Source of the DNA: Hybos culiciformis
Taxonomy: Eukaryota; Arthropoda; Insecta; Diptera; Hybotidae
DNA length: 64,000 bases
Assembly (NCBI GenBank): GCA_964007475.1
Contig: OZ023273.1
Coordinates: 144,681,308-144,745,307, forward strand
Direction of reading: 5' to 3'
Positions within the stretch are counted from its first letter, which is position 1. Each line of letters begins with the position of its first letter. The position numbers and the translations under genes are program-made. This document shows positions 1 to 12,290 of this stretch, piece by piece. The notes under the pieces were generated by a model. The model did not search any database and was not told where the DNA came from. It saw only the letters and a program-made list of their open reading frames with translations.

Positions 1-2943
1 GATATGTCCAGAACATCATTTATATTGTTCAGTTGTTTCGAAAATGTAACAAGTCAGGAAGTGCACAATTTTAATAAACGCTAAGAAATTATGAAATAAT
101 GATAATGAAAATCGAGAAAGGAAAAAATAATGGAATGCGAATTACATATTAATAAAATGTTTTAAAAGTTTTTAAATGATTCAAATTTTTAATGCGGGTT
201 CCGGGAGTTTTTATTTTAATGTACATTTTCACATGCAGGGATATTACAATAAAAGGATGTTATATACAAGAAGTGCATGTACAAACGTAATATAATAGTT
301 GATAGACAGATAATATATGGTATATAATTTTATAGATGAATCCAATTTTTTTAAATGTAACAGAATTACATTTTTTTTTTCATCAAAAAAGAAAGGACAA
401 TGAAATAATAAAACTTGCACTTAAAGTTTTGTTTTTTTTTTTCAGTTTTATTTTCTAAATGTAGTTTTTCTCCTAACATTGAATGTCAAAATTTTTATGT
501 TGATCCATCTATTAAAAGATAAATGTAATTAATACTAAAGAAAAATATTTTCCATTATAATGTACAAGTTTCATTCGAAGATGATACAAAAGCAATGGAA
601 TTTCAGAAAATATTTTTAAAAATACATTGTAAATTTGGTAAATTTTGGTTTAATTTTAAAAAAGAAAAAAAAATTTAAGATTGTCTTAATGGTGACAAAG
701 ATATAACTAGATTTAAGATTGTATAGTCATTTTCATTCCCCTAGAACCAAAGATTGGTGATGGAGCAACGGTGCAAATAATTATGCTAGCGAATGATTTT
801 ATTTTAATAATATTGTAAGAAAAGCAATAAAAATTAAAATGCAATTATTTTTTTAATTAGAAATATAAGTATATATACCTACCTACATGATATATATATA
901 TTTTTTTTCTTGGAAAAATATTTATGTACGAAAATTTTAACTATAAAATACACATAATATATAAAATAATAATAGTAAAATTTAATCAATGAATAATATA
1001 TAGATATGTATGTATATATGTTTTAATTTTCTACATAATAATATCATTGACCCTAGGATTCTGAGTTATTAAAATTAAATAAAATTTCTCTCTTCCCTAT
1101 TATTCTTTTTTTTATATTAATTTCATTATTATTTCAAATATCTTGAGAAAAATATATAGAAATTACATTATGAGACTATATATAATATTATTTTTAACTC
1201 CAACCCTAATCCAAATGAAGTTCCATACTGGTAATGCGTAACAAGTTTTCTGGCGCCATTGAAGTTGTAAATTTGTTATTACTTTTTTGTTTTTTTTTTT
1301 TTTTTTTATTTTTGAAGAAGAAGTCAACAATATTATTTTTATATAGTGTGGACACTTAAAAATTTGACAATTTTAATTTAATTTAAATTTAAATAAAAAA
1401 GAATAATTATGCTGTGTGTGAGTAATTTTTATTAAATTTTATAATTTATTGTGAAAAATCTTTCGGGTTATTTTTAAAATAAATATAAAACAACAATTTA
1501 TTAAATAATAATGAAATAGAGATTTATGTACATATTTCAAAAAAAACAGCCATAGTAATAAAATAGAAATAGAAAAATATTATTCATAAAAATCATCATA
1601 GAAATTATAATATTATTGTAATATTTGCATTGTTTTTCTATCATGCTTATCGAACCAGCAATAAAAATTTAAAAAAGACTTTCACTTTCATTACACTATC
1701 TTTCTAATCTTATTCATCTTACACCTTTAACTTGCCTGCGTTGAATCTAAATTTGATATGATACTAATTTATCTCCTTTTGAAATAACATCCCATGAACT
1801 TTGTTCCAATGTTCTTTTTTTTTCTTTAATTTTAGAAGTAAAATTATTTTTAGTATTTTCATTTACGTTTTTTGTGATTTAAGTTAATTGTTTTAAAACT
1901 AAGTAAATTGAAACCAAATTTGAACTTTGTTCATGTAGCTTATGGTTAATTTTAACTTTTAACAAATAAGATTCCAAGTAAAGTAATAGATTAGATTTTG
2001 ACAATTTAATATTATACTGAACATAATTTTTGTGGACATAATTGTGTATTCTGATAATAATAATTATATAAATTATTTAGATTTTAGAAAGTGTTATATA
2101 GCTCTAATAATTTGGCAATATTGTTTGCTTAATGATTTTTTTTATTTTTTTCTGAAAGTTGCTTAACTTCAATATCACCTAAAATTAAATTAAGAAGATA
2201 AAAAAAATTCATGTGAAGAATATTAATTAAGTTTAATGTGGTTTAATGCAACAAACGATACAGGTACGTGTCAATTTTAATAAATATATTTTAATAACTA
2301 CTTGTTTATAAGCATATATATTTTAAATATAATTTATAACAAAAATAAACACAAAAATTTCATGTACGGTTGAAACCTTAAAATATTATTCATCTTTTGT
2401 GTCATTAATGAATATTTTAATAATATAATTGTTAATGGCTTCTATAGTAATTTTCATTCATAAAGAAATTTTTATATTCGATTACGTGTTGATGTATTTC
2501 CGCTTTTAACTTTGCTCTTTTTTTTTTTCGTTTCAATTAAGATTAAAAAATAACCATGAAATTTTCTACAAGTTTGTTGCATCAGTGAAAATTTCTTTTA
2601 TTAAATGTTTTTATATCGAATTATAACCTTTTTTCGAATAATAATAATAATTTTTTTTTGTTTATTTTTCTTTTTAATTACAATATTGTTTTACAAAAAT
2701 ACATCAAACATTAAAGTTTGATTCAGAATTCGCACCCACAATGTACAATATGATCAAATTTTTAACTAAAACTACGAAAATCGGAGCATTTAGAAAATAT
2801 TAACTCCAATTTAGTGTTCATTTTTGTTTCCCTTAATATTAATTTATTTTTTATAATTTCTGAACAATTAGAAATTTCCTTTAAATATAATTTTTATTGC
2901 AGAATAAAGTTGATTTTAAAAAATAAATATACAAAAATGTATC
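1..2943. other. Intron 3 sequence, no gene
   Basis: AT-rich sequence left of the first hAT element. I see nothing coding on either strand. In particular, no HExxHxxGxxH catalytic exon of Mmp2 appears on the minus strand. The only structured piece is the dispersed repeat copy at 1227-1274. Confidence 0.6.
1227..1274 (+). repeat. Dispersed repeat, copy A (partner at 62394-62441)
   Basis: A 48-bp block that matches 62394-62441 in the same orientation at 44 of 48 positions. All four differences are transitions. It contains TTGCCGCCA-like GC-rich sequence, namely the palindrome TGGCGCCA, and ATGCGTAACAAG. It is followed by a long T run. Its class is unknown. The TGGCGCC core recalls primer-binding sites of some LTR retroelements, but no LTR is visible, so this is only a guess. 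Confidence 0.7.
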
Positions 2944-3039
2944 TGTATACGCAGGCCCGGCTCGTGGTGTTTTTTGTGTGTGTGCAAGGAATGATTGGCG
3001 CCTTTGAAAAAATTTTCAATTAGATACTCAAAAGCTATA

Positions 3040-3920
3040 CATAAAGCAAACACTAGCTAAATTCCATTTTTCTTGCCCGATAGTTGATCTGAAGTAATTT
3101 ATGATCAGTTTTAATTTTGGAAAAGTTCTTTCACCTTTAGCAACTGAAAAACGGGTGAAGTTAGTAATACCACAAATTAAACATAAATAAGAGAAATTTA
3201 TTCCATACAAACAAATCATATTAAAAAAACTAAAAACTAAATAAAAAATGTCGTTCTATATGAAATCACTATCCCAATTGTCGGTAATTGGTGTTCGCAT
3301 TAGGAGAATATTTGTGGAATATGCTGTTTTCCGGAATATGAACTGGATTTTTTTTTATATTCCATTTTGTCAGGTTTGGAATTCTACATTTATATACATA
3401 TGGAATTCTACATTATACTCACTTTTTGAAATTTTGTTATAGTTGGCAACAATTTTTTTTGTCAAATTCGAGTCAAAATGAAGAAAAAACAAAATAAAAT
3501 TGATAAAAAGCGAGATAAAAAGTAAAAATTTTCAACAACAAACATTTTTTCTCTTTCTCAATTGTTTTTTATACATCATCAAACTCCAGTTCTCATCAAA
3601 TTTTTTTAATGCGAACGGCAATTTGTTTTCCGGAATATAAGTGGAATTTAATTATAATGCGAACAAGGTATAATGGGATAGCGATTTTATATTTTTTGAT
3701 TCATTTTTTTTAATTTGAATTTTCTGTATGGAATGAATTTCTCATATTTATACTTCCTTTATGGTAATACCCTTAATGCAATCAGTGCATTTGGAAAGAG
3801 TTCTTTAATATTATTGTTATAAATCCTGTTTAAAAAGTTTTCTGGATTAATATCATTTTCAATTTTGCGAGACAACAACTTCAGATAATTTTGTAGTTCG
3901 TTTGCTCCAAAAATCAAAAA
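3040..3920 (-). pseudogene. hAT transposase C-terminal remnant, split in two by a nested insertion
   Basis: Upstream half (about 3772-3915 read on the minus strand): ANELQNYLKLLSRKIE, then NPENFLNRIYNNNIKELFP and NALIALRVL. Downstream half (about 3040-3171): NFTRFSVAKGERTFPKLK, then INYFRSTIGQEKWNLAS. Together these match the hAT C-terminal dimerisation region (typical form ALRIL.TIPV.VA.GERSFSKLKLIKNYLRSTM.QERL). The two halves meet precisely at the 9-bp duplication of the nested element. N-terminal BED finger and catalytic DDE parts are absent. The sequence is non-functional. Confidence 0.85.
3172..3762. mobile_element. Nested Mutator-like (MULE) MITE with 9-bp TSD, inside the hAT
   Basis: The flanks carry AGTAATACC (3163-3171) and GGTAATACC (3763-3771), a 9-bp duplication with one mismatch. 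The ends are long imperfect inverted repeats of about 100 bp or more: 5' arm ...GAGAAATTTATTCCATAC..., later ATCACTATCCCA, against the complement of the 3' arm ...GAGAAATTCATTCCATAC..., later ATCGCTATCCCA. Long TIRs with a 9-bp TSD are the MULE pattern. The 591-bp interior has direct copies of GTTTTCCGGAATAT (near 3327 and 3627) and repeated GCGAAC motifs, with no coding capacity. It is younger than the host hAT. Confidence 0.8.
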
Positions 3921-4074
3921 CTCAAAAAAAAATTTGATTACATTTAAAAAAAAATTTATTTTTGTTGAAATTTAAATTTCATATTGGCTTGTAGGCGCTT
4001 TTCATTACTGGGGCCTACGGCGCCTGTGTGCAGTGCACAGTTCGCACCCGCCTCGAGCCGGGCCTGTGTATACG

Positions 4075-5315
4075 TATAAAAAGGATAAAAGGTCTATAAA
4101 AAATTAATAACTATAAATTTATAATGTTCAGAATTATAACTATGCAAAACTTTTATTTTCCATTTTTTTTAAGAGCTAAAGGTATAAGATATGCAAAGAT
4201 AAAATTATTATTATTTTATAATATTATATCTATGATTATAAAACTTAAAATTTTGCAAACTTCTTTCCATTTATTAAAATTTTGACTGCTTTAAGCAGTT
4301 TATATGGTTTTTATTTGGAATTTATGAAATATTATTTACTTTATAGTACTCATTTCATTGCTTTGAATGCATTCAGGATATAAAGGTGTTAAAAAGAGCA
4401 TTTTAATAAATAACTATCAAAATCATGATGTACCATGTTAGATCTAGTATTTCAGACCATATAGTAACTTCGCTGTATACTTCCTTATCAATTAAATGAG
4501 TAATCAAGTGATTCGGAATGAGCTAAACTATAAATTTCTGAAAATTCCATTTGCCGTAATTTTAAATGTTCCAACAAAAACGTTATGTAAAGATTCCTTG
4601 AGATTCCGAAAAATTTAAGTAAATTAGAAAAATTTATTAAATATATCAATACACCGAAATTAGAGAATGAATTCATTTATCATTTGCTTTTAAATTTTCC
4701 CTAATGAGTGCAAATATTCAAAAATTGATAAATAAATTAAATAAAGCTTAAAAACAAAAGTTGTTTGAAAAATTTTCAAAATAAAATTAATTATTCAGAC
4801 ATGGAAAATTTTTAAAACTTAATTCTTTCATTTAAAATCTTATGAATATTTAAATTAGGATCACAGACAAAAATTTTATTGTAATAAAAAAAAGTTATCT
4901 GGAGAAACAAAAATATAATAATAATAATCATAAAATGAGATTATGTTTATAACACATAATGCTTCCAAAATTTTTGATATTCGCGAAAACTAAATAGAAA
5001 AGTTCTTATTATATACAGTTTAAGAAGTATATTATTCCGTTCCATTTTATTTGTTTTCAATCGATAAATTTGTTGGTCTCGATCCCAATATTTTCTTTAG
5101 ATATTGCTTGAATTATTTCTTTGAAAATAACAAAAAACAAATCACTAAAATTTACGAATTTTTCAAAAAAAAAGCGCATCAGAATAAAGTGTTAAGTCTT
5201 TTAACGACTTTAAATGAAACTTGTTTTTTAACAGTTCATGTCCATAGAATTGAACTATTTTATTTAGAATGATTATCATTTTTTTAATTATTTTTTTCTT
5301 ATTTTAATAACTCAC
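4075..5315. other. Intron 3 sequence right of the hAT, no gene
   Basis: AT-rich. Short ORFs on both strands show no recognisable motif and no splice-site support. Nothing else seen. Confidence 0.6.
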
Positions 5316-5515
5316 CTCCATGTTAGTACTGTGTGTTCCCATTTGGGTCCCTGCAAAACAAATCTTTTAACTCTTGTACTAGAGTTCAAGAATTGTCTAT
5401 TATCAGATGAGAAATCCAATGCTTCTGGCTGATCTGGAACTCCACAACGTGGTCGCTTCATTAGTTTCATAGTTGATTCATCAATTTCGCCGGTTATTGG
5501 CACATTACCGAATCT
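5316..5515 (-). CDS. Mmp2: Mmp2-like metalloproteinase, coding exon 3 (cysteine switch and furin site)
   Basis: The exon is 200 nt (66 codons plus 2 nt), with acceptor TTTTGACAG above 5515 and donor TGGAG|GTGAGT below 5316. It begins RFGNVPITGEIDE, continuing the propeptide without a break from exon 2. It contains PRCGVPD, the MMP cysteine switch whose Cys ligands the catalytic zinc in the zymogen. After a 22-residue linker comes RVKR, a proprotein-convertase site, then FVLQGPKW, the start of the mature catalytic domain. Drosophila Mmp2 has the same order (PRCGV.D ... RVRR.ALQGPKW). The exon ends within the codon after LTW in phase 2, so the next exon must supply one base. The zinc-binding HExxH exon is not visible at 1-5315, so the gene runs off the left edge. 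Confidence 0.93.
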
Positions 5516-6254
5516 CTGTCAAAAGAGAAATATTTTTTGATGCAAGATTAATGGATGTAAATTTTTGTGTATATGCATAGGTTTTAGGTTTATTATTCGA
5601 CACAATCTTTTAATAAAGAAAAAACTCTTTTTTGGTTTAAGAAAGCTTAAATCAGAATATTCAGATAATTTTATGTATACAATTCTTACGTTTATTCTCT
5701 ATAAATTTACGTTATTAGTATTGTAAAGTTTTATGCGCGAACTTCTTTACATCCAGCTACTATTTAAATAATTTTTAAACAAGACCAAAATTCTTCAATA
5801 AAAGATTAGAATTTTGCATCATATTAATATCACATATCTATTTGCAAAAAATATTTATGAAGTAAAAGAGACCGAGGCTGGCAACCAGTAACTAAATGTT
5901 TCTATATATTTCTCTATTAAGTATTTGATGACATTATTTTTAAAGGAACATTTATAGCTTAAAGTAAAACACTATAAAACAACTGCTCCATTTTCCGTTC
6001 TTACGAATTCAAAATTAAAGAGAAGATATGTTTTCTTCTTTTTTTTTTACAATAAAAGCTAAAATAATATTAATAAAATTATATCCTTTTACATAAACTA
6101 GCACTAAACATTTTGGTAATAGAGATAAAGGGATTAAATAATTATAATATTTGTACTAAATTTGCCAGACAAAACCTTAAATGGACCACAAAAACTATGT
6201 AAAAAAAAAATTTCATAAAAAATGTTGAAAAAAAAAAAAGAAAATACAACTTAC
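5516..6254 (-). other. Intron 2 of Mmp2-like gene
   Basis: A 739-bp GTAAGT...CAG intron in phase 0. It is plain AT-rich sequence with a pyrimidine-rich 3' end. I see no transposon ends, RNA gene or reading frame in it. Confidence 0.85.
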
Positions 6255-6356
6255 CTGCAGACTTTTTACAGCCTCCTTCAATTGTGCTTCTGTTCTAAGA
6301 TTTCCTGTTTCTATATCAGACTTTGGAAGATATCCAAATTCCATTAAGTAATTGTT
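6255..6356 (-). CDS. Mmp2: Mmp2-like metalloproteinase, coding exon 2 (propeptide, first helix)
   Basis: The exon is 34 codons, flanked by an acceptor (T-rich tract ending TTTCAG, just above 6356) and a GTAAGT donor (below 6255), both in phase 0. It encodes NNYLMEFGYLPKSD then ETGNLRTEAQLKEAVKSLQ. This is the start of the matrix metalloproteinase propeptide (peptidoglycan-binding-like fold): a Y/L-L-x-x-F-G-Y-L-P helix, then a second helix ending in LQ. From memory, the FGYLPKSD...LRTE.QLKEA pattern is closer to insect Mmp2 than to Mmp1 (FGYLPASARN...). The propeptide keeps the enzyme latent during secretion. The identification is firm for the MMP family and good for Mmp2. Confidence 0.88.
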
Positions 6357-6689
6357 CTGAAAAAAAAATAAAATAAAATAAGATAAATAATATATAATAT
6401 TAAAAATCCTCATTTTTTAAATTTTAAGTAAAATAATAAATATGTGCTGTACTTGTACAATATTATTATTTTAAGTATATACATAATATTGAATTTTCTT
6501 TTTATATAAAAAAATATAGGCTAAATCTAAATGTAATTACTATGTAATTCTAGCCAAATAAAGTCTTTGATTTTCTTTAATATATTTTTTTTTTTATTTT
6601 TAATCTTGGCATTTGAATATTACATTAACAGAACAATGTATACATATTTAAACATTTTGGAAAATATTTCAGCCGATGTCTTTAATGGG

Positions 6690-6830
6690 TTGCCCGTCAT
6701 GGTGCAATGGTATTGTCATTATCCCACGACCGTGGGATAATGTATTCAATTTCCATCTCGGGTTGAAATTTGTGTATATTTTTTAGTTGTACGCTTGATC
6801 TAATTATTGAGGTTGTATTTAAAAAAAAAA
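6690..6830 (+). mobile_element. tRNA-derived SINE copy
   Basis: An A box TGGTGCAATGG (6700-6710) fits the pol III consensus TRGYNNARNGG. A degenerate B box GGTTGAAATTT (6761-6771) lies downstream. Between them is a strong hairpin, TTATCCCACG...CGTGGGATAA, where an anticodon arm would be. A run of ten A (6821-6830) forms a tail. A mature tRNA is ruled out because the acceptor arms do not pair and the B box is decayed. A tRNA pseudogene is the alternative, but the A tail favours a SINE. Confidence 0.6.
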
Positions 6831-7129
6831 CTAATTTTATGTCATTAACGTCTCTATCTCTTTTTAATTTACGAATAAAAAGTTAAGAAATCTTAATCAA
6901 AAAAGCTTCATCCGTAGTTTTGCAAAATGAATGTCTAAATTGTAAAATGGTTCTTACATAAGATAAATAAAACCAAATATTTGATCTGAATTACATCACA
7001 TTATGAACTGAAAAATGTGCAATGGTAAGAGGACGAAAGCAGTGAAATCACTGTATTATTGTCTAAAAATAATGAATCAGAAGAATGTTTCGGAAAATTC
7101 ATAGTCAAATATTACTTGTACAATGAAAC

Positions 7130-7682
7130 CAGTGGTGGGATTCAAAACATTTAACAACCGGTTCGCATCTCGTAAAAAAAAGAAAAAAATTTTTTTCGTG
7201 GTTTCGAATCCTCTAAAAAGTTGTTTTAATTTAGATTCTAAAGACCTTTCCAGAACATATATATACCTTTTCCTTCATAAAAACTCATAAATTTTTAGAT
7301 TGATGTTTCCAAATGTTGTAATTTCAAAACAGGCTTGCTTGTTACGTTTAATACTTTGTAAAAGCATATTTTTACTCTTATTCAGTTCTTTACTCACAGT
7401 ATTCACATAACATAGTTAAAGAAAAAGGAGATTTTTCAGATAAATAAGTAAAACGCTTGTCAAATTTTTAATACAAATTTCAATGTAAATTTAAATTGTA
7501 TATTCTTTGAGTAGTTGAGAAATTGCCACGGAGAGACTGTTAAAACAGTGAATAGTTATTTCAAAACTTTTTCAGGCTATTTTCGCGAACCTACAAATTT
7601 TAGGAAACGGTTCGCGCGAATCTTAAATATTTTAAGAAACGGTTCGCGCGAACCGGTGCGAACCGGCTGAATCCCACCACTG
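7130..7682. mobile_element. hAT-type MITE with perfect 8-bp TSD (AATGAAAC)
   Basis: The 553-bp element starts CAGTGGTGGGATTCA and ends TGAATCCCACCACTG, with AATGAAAC on both sides (7122-7129, 7683-7690). Sub-terminal GAACCGGTT-like motifs occur near both ends: AACAACCGGTTCGCA on the left, and repeats of AAACGGTTCGCGCGAA, then GGTGCGAACCGG, on the right. No transposase reading frame is left. It lies in intron 1 about 770 bp from exon 2. Confidence 0.92.
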
Positions 7683-10600
7683 AATGAAACATTACATACT
7701 TATATTTGGATATTTAATTAAGTACATGTATTATTTCTTAAACATTTTTCTCCTTCTCTTTTAGCTATAGCATAAAAGCTCTTTCAAAGTTTATGTTTAT
7801 GGTTGATATATTTTCTTTATCTCAAATATGTATTATGTGTCTCCCCACAACAACATAAAAATAAAAATTCTTATACAAAAACTTTATTAATTCCCATAAT
7901 TGATTTTTACAAGAAATTTGTTCAGAATTATATTTGAATAACGACCATTTAATTTGTATTAACATTTCTAATGAATAATTTCATATTTTATTATTCGTAT
8001 CAAGTAAAGTTAACATATCTTCAATGCATTTCTGACTGCCGAACGAAAAATAAAGTTCTAATTTTTGATAGTGAAAATTACATAACGAGTCCACCGTCGA
8101 TTAAAAGTTTTTTTAAGTATTCGTATATTTTTCGGCGCATAACTTCACAAATAAGTTTCTGAGATATCTTAAATACTTAGGTTTCATTTATTAAAGTGTA
8201 TCCTATAAAAATCTATATACTTGTATTAGAACGATTGTTAATTTAACATCAAAACATGTAAATTAGGAGTTATTAGAAATTCAAGAGCTTATACAAAAAA
8301 AATGACAATGTTTAAAAAAAACTATATCCAAATACATTTTAATTTATTTAAAAAAGCAGAATACTAAAATTTATAAATCCCTATGATTGAAACTTTTAAT
8401 ATTTGGAATAAGTTAACACTATTTAAGTATAGAATTAATAATGAATATATTTAACAGTATAAAGAAAGAATCATTTATAACATTTAATTACGATAAAATA
8501 TTTAAGATTTAAATAATGAAAAGGAATATAATAAAAACAAAAACTCATTTTTATATTATGATTGAAAGTTTTTTTATTTTTAATATTCTTATTCTAGCGA
8601 ACCAATTAATGCAATTATCTTGTCAAAGTTTTGTTTTTTTTTTTTATTTTAATTCCCAATTTCATATAATAAATTTTGATTGATATATGTTTTTATTGGG
8701 TATTAAAGTTTTTGGTTCTAAGACAAACATCTCAAGGTTTCCAAAAATGTCAAAATCAAATAAATTTGTTTTTTTTTTTTTAGGAAGACAATTCCAATAA
8801 AAATTCAGCAAAAAGGAGACATAAAGATTAAAAAATATATAATTTGTTTTTTTTTTATGGAAATCCTCCAAGAAAATAAAAAATTGAAAACAAGTTGAAG
8901 AAGAAATCTAAACAGAAAGGTGACTCAATAAGATGAGCTTAAATTATAAAAGCTTGACACTTCGTTTTTGACTTTTTAGGCAAAAAAAAGGGGAAAATCT
9001 GTTATTGACAATTAGGACAAAATTTTGATAATATATATAGAGATGTGCAGTGTGTGAAAGTCACCAAATAAGTATCCAGATTTGTCGATTAGCAATAATA
9101 AATGGATTTAGTTCAACAAAATTTTTTAGTAAGAGATTAACGCAGTCTGAATAAGGTTTTGGCATGAAACAAAAGGAAATTTTGATCCTTAAAGTTAGAA
9201 AAGTGTATTATTATAAAGTTTTTTTTTAACAAAGTTATTGAAATTAAAATTTTGTATTAATGGATATACTCTATAGTTCGTCCAATGAAAATATAAACAA
9301 AAAAAAATTCCTCCTAACAATCCTGTTCAAAAAACATTCAATTCAAAGGAAACACATATTGACAAAGTTGACCTTATTTAAAATAGAAAAAGTTAAGCTT
9401 TCAACCTTTTATAACGACTTGATTTTTCTATCAAACTGGTATAAATTAAAAATTATATGTATGCAAAAACCATAACACGATTTTTTCTTTTCTTTTTTAT
9501 AATATTATATTTTCATTTTGTGGTTGATGTGGTTTCATCTCGACAAAAAAAAAAGAGGTACATCTTAATTAAAAAAAAAGAAAATACAATGCGTATATAC
9601 TTTATTAAGGACGTTTTTAATTTTTAAATGTAAGTTTCTTTTTCTTTTTTTTTTGATCCCATTAAAAAGACAAATAGAGGAAATTGAATAAGAGGTTTGA
9701 AAAACTTTTAATTATATTTTGTTTTTAAGTTTTAATTAAAGCACATAGTAATGTAAGGTATTCCATGAAACTGATAAATAAATTATCATGGTAAACAAAA
9801 AAATCAGTAAAATTGTAAATGTAATGACAATCAATGTACCCGTAGGTATAAAGAAATTAATCACATTGTGACGGTGTTTCCAACTTAAAACTGACTTTTC
9901 TAGAAACATGTTTTTCTAGTTAATATATGTATAATTTCAACATAAAAATTTTGTAACATTAGGTGCTGGCTAGACAACATATTTTTAATTTTAACGTAAT
10001 TTTGGAATTTAACTTATATTAGATTGGATTTTATACTCTAGTATGTTGGATTCTGGATTCTAGATTTGGGTCCTCCTCAGATTGTGCTAACTGTTCCATA
10101 TGATTATTGACGAGTTAATAAGGTGTTAAACATACAAATTTAAAGAGCTACTTATAATTGTGCCCTAATCTAACAATTACCATATTTATTTCAAACAAAA
10201 TTGTATCCTGTGTAAAATGTAAACTAAATTCTTTGGAAGGACCTTATTTTGTACTTTTTTACATCATTGGAAATAAATGTTAAAAATCATTTTTTCTGAC
10301 ATATTTTTAATGTTTAAACAATTTTCTTTACTTTTGATGAGAAAATTTATTTTAATTAATCAATATATATATAAAACTTTATCAGAGACAAACTAATTTT
10401 AAGTTCAATGTGCTGGTTTTAATCTAATATACCCACGTATTACACACACTGACTATTATATACCATTATCTTTGTTGACGTGCATTTTCTGTTTTTTTTA
10501 TTCAGATCTTGGGGGTATTTCGTTATTGTGTTAGATGGTTTGTTAACATGACTTCATGTCAAAAAAAAAAAAAATGTTTTTTAACACCTCATCATCATTC

Positions 10601-12290
10601 CATACAACTTATGTCACAATTTGTAATTTAATTTTTTATTTTTTCTAACAATGAAGTGAAAATGTTAAATATAAATATTACATAAATATTGTACATATAT
10701 GTGCAATGTTATGTACATAGAGATTTATCAATTTTGTAAAATACATACATCTGCTAGTAAGCGTTTAATAGAAAATATGATAAATTTAAAATAAAGTGAT
10801 AATGTCCTTTTTTTCATCATCATCAGCAAACAAATGAAACTAAGTAAATGGCAGTAATGGTTATTTAAATTATACAAAACTAAAAATGACAACAAATTTT
10901 TTTTTTATCTAGAAGAGAAAACACACAATATTATATACATTTATGTAGGTACAACATAATATAAAAAAAAACAATTATAAACATATGGCGAAAATTAATT
11001 TAATTTTTGAATTTTTCATCGAATAAATCTAAATTTTGCTTTACTTCGGTTGTTTTACCAAGGAATTGATTCTTGAAGTCTTGATGTATACACTGAATGA
11101 CTAAAACGATATAAACTTTTTAACTGGACCAAAATTAGTTTGATTTGAAAAAAAGGTTTAGGCAATATCTTAATTACATCTTTTACTCCACAAGATGTTC
11201 AATTATACAAATTATACAAATTTCAACTTTTATACTATACATCATTAATCATCTGGTATGTTTCCGAATTCCAGCTGCATTAGCTTTAGCACGAATACTT
11301 TGTTATAAAATGTATAATGTATTATATATTATGTAAACATTCCCAAAAGTCTTCAATTCATTATCGCGTCTTGTGCTTAATGATTCATTTACACAAATAT
11401 ATATACAATACACAAATGTTTAATTCAAAAATTATTTTCTTCTATTTTTATCGGCATAATAAATAAATAAATATATATGTACATTGGATGTACATACTTG
11501 TACATTATTATGTGCCTTTACTATAAAAAAAAACAAAATGAGCATAAAACATATACATAAGTAAAGTGAGATCAATTAGGGAAGCATTTATGTAAATCAT
11601 TTATGGGTTTCTTGTTAAGATATGCATAAAAGTAAGTATGTAGCAAGGGTATATATACACACAATATAATTTTATTATTGAGATAAAAATAATCGTCTGC
11701 ATTGTTTCCTTTTTGATTAAATGTCATTACTTTTTATATAAAAAAAATATTTTTGCGCCTTTTCAAATAGGAAGTCTTAGGAGGAAGACAATAGAAAGTG
11801 CGTGACTCGTAATTATGATTTTTTTTTTCAATTATAATGTGACGTATATTATGCTGACTAATCAAGTGAAAGAAAACTTTGAACTGATAATATTTGATGT
11901 ATTGTTGAAAAAATATTTCCAATTTCATTACGGAAATAATGTGTTGAGATTTTTCTATTTATATTTTTTTAATAGAAATGTTTGTACATTGCATAAATTT
12001 GTAATAAGTATATCTTGTCGTTATAAAATCATTTTAAGTCTCTTTCATAAGTGTAAAATATTACCTATATACTCTAGTTCACCTCCTTGACAAATTTTGA
12101 AAAATAAAAAACTACAAACGCAAATATTAGTAAAATTTTAATTTGACAAATTCATAATGCACGAAACTATTGTATAAAATTGTATACGTTTTACCAACAT
12201 ATGTCTAGGGTTACCATATGTGTTTTTTTCTTTAATAAGGCATTAATGCATTATATCGTTAAATGAGATACTTATTTTCTTCTTAACTGC

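Larger units (their letters stand above)
2952..4066 (-). mobile_element. hAT-type DNA transposon relic with 8-bp TSD (TGTATACG), interrupted by a nested element
   Basis: Terminal inverted repeats CAGGCCCGGCTCG and CGAGCCGGGCCTG bound 1115 bp. A perfect 8-bp duplication TGTATACG flanks it (2944-2951 and 4067-4074). An 8-bp TSD and CAG-starting ends are the hAT signature. Inside, on the minus strand, lies the C-terminal part of a hAT transposase, split by a second insertion at 3172-3762. Without that insertion the hAT is only about 515 bp, so it is an internally deleted, non-autonomous copy. It sits in intron 3 of the Mmp2-like gene. Confidence 0.93.

Noticed and set aside
2814..3023. 69-codon plus-strand ORF overlapping the left end of the hAT
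   Set aside because: It runs from intron DNA into the transposon terminus and has no recognisable protein features.
4488..4676. 62-codon minus-strand ORF considered as a further Mmp2 exon
   Set aside because: No MMP motif, no matching splice borders and no phase agreement with the exon 3 donor.
1..5315. Catalytic exon of Mmp2 (HExxHxxGxxH) expected downstream
   Set aside because: Minus-strand reading of this segment gave no such motif. The exon must lie outside the window.
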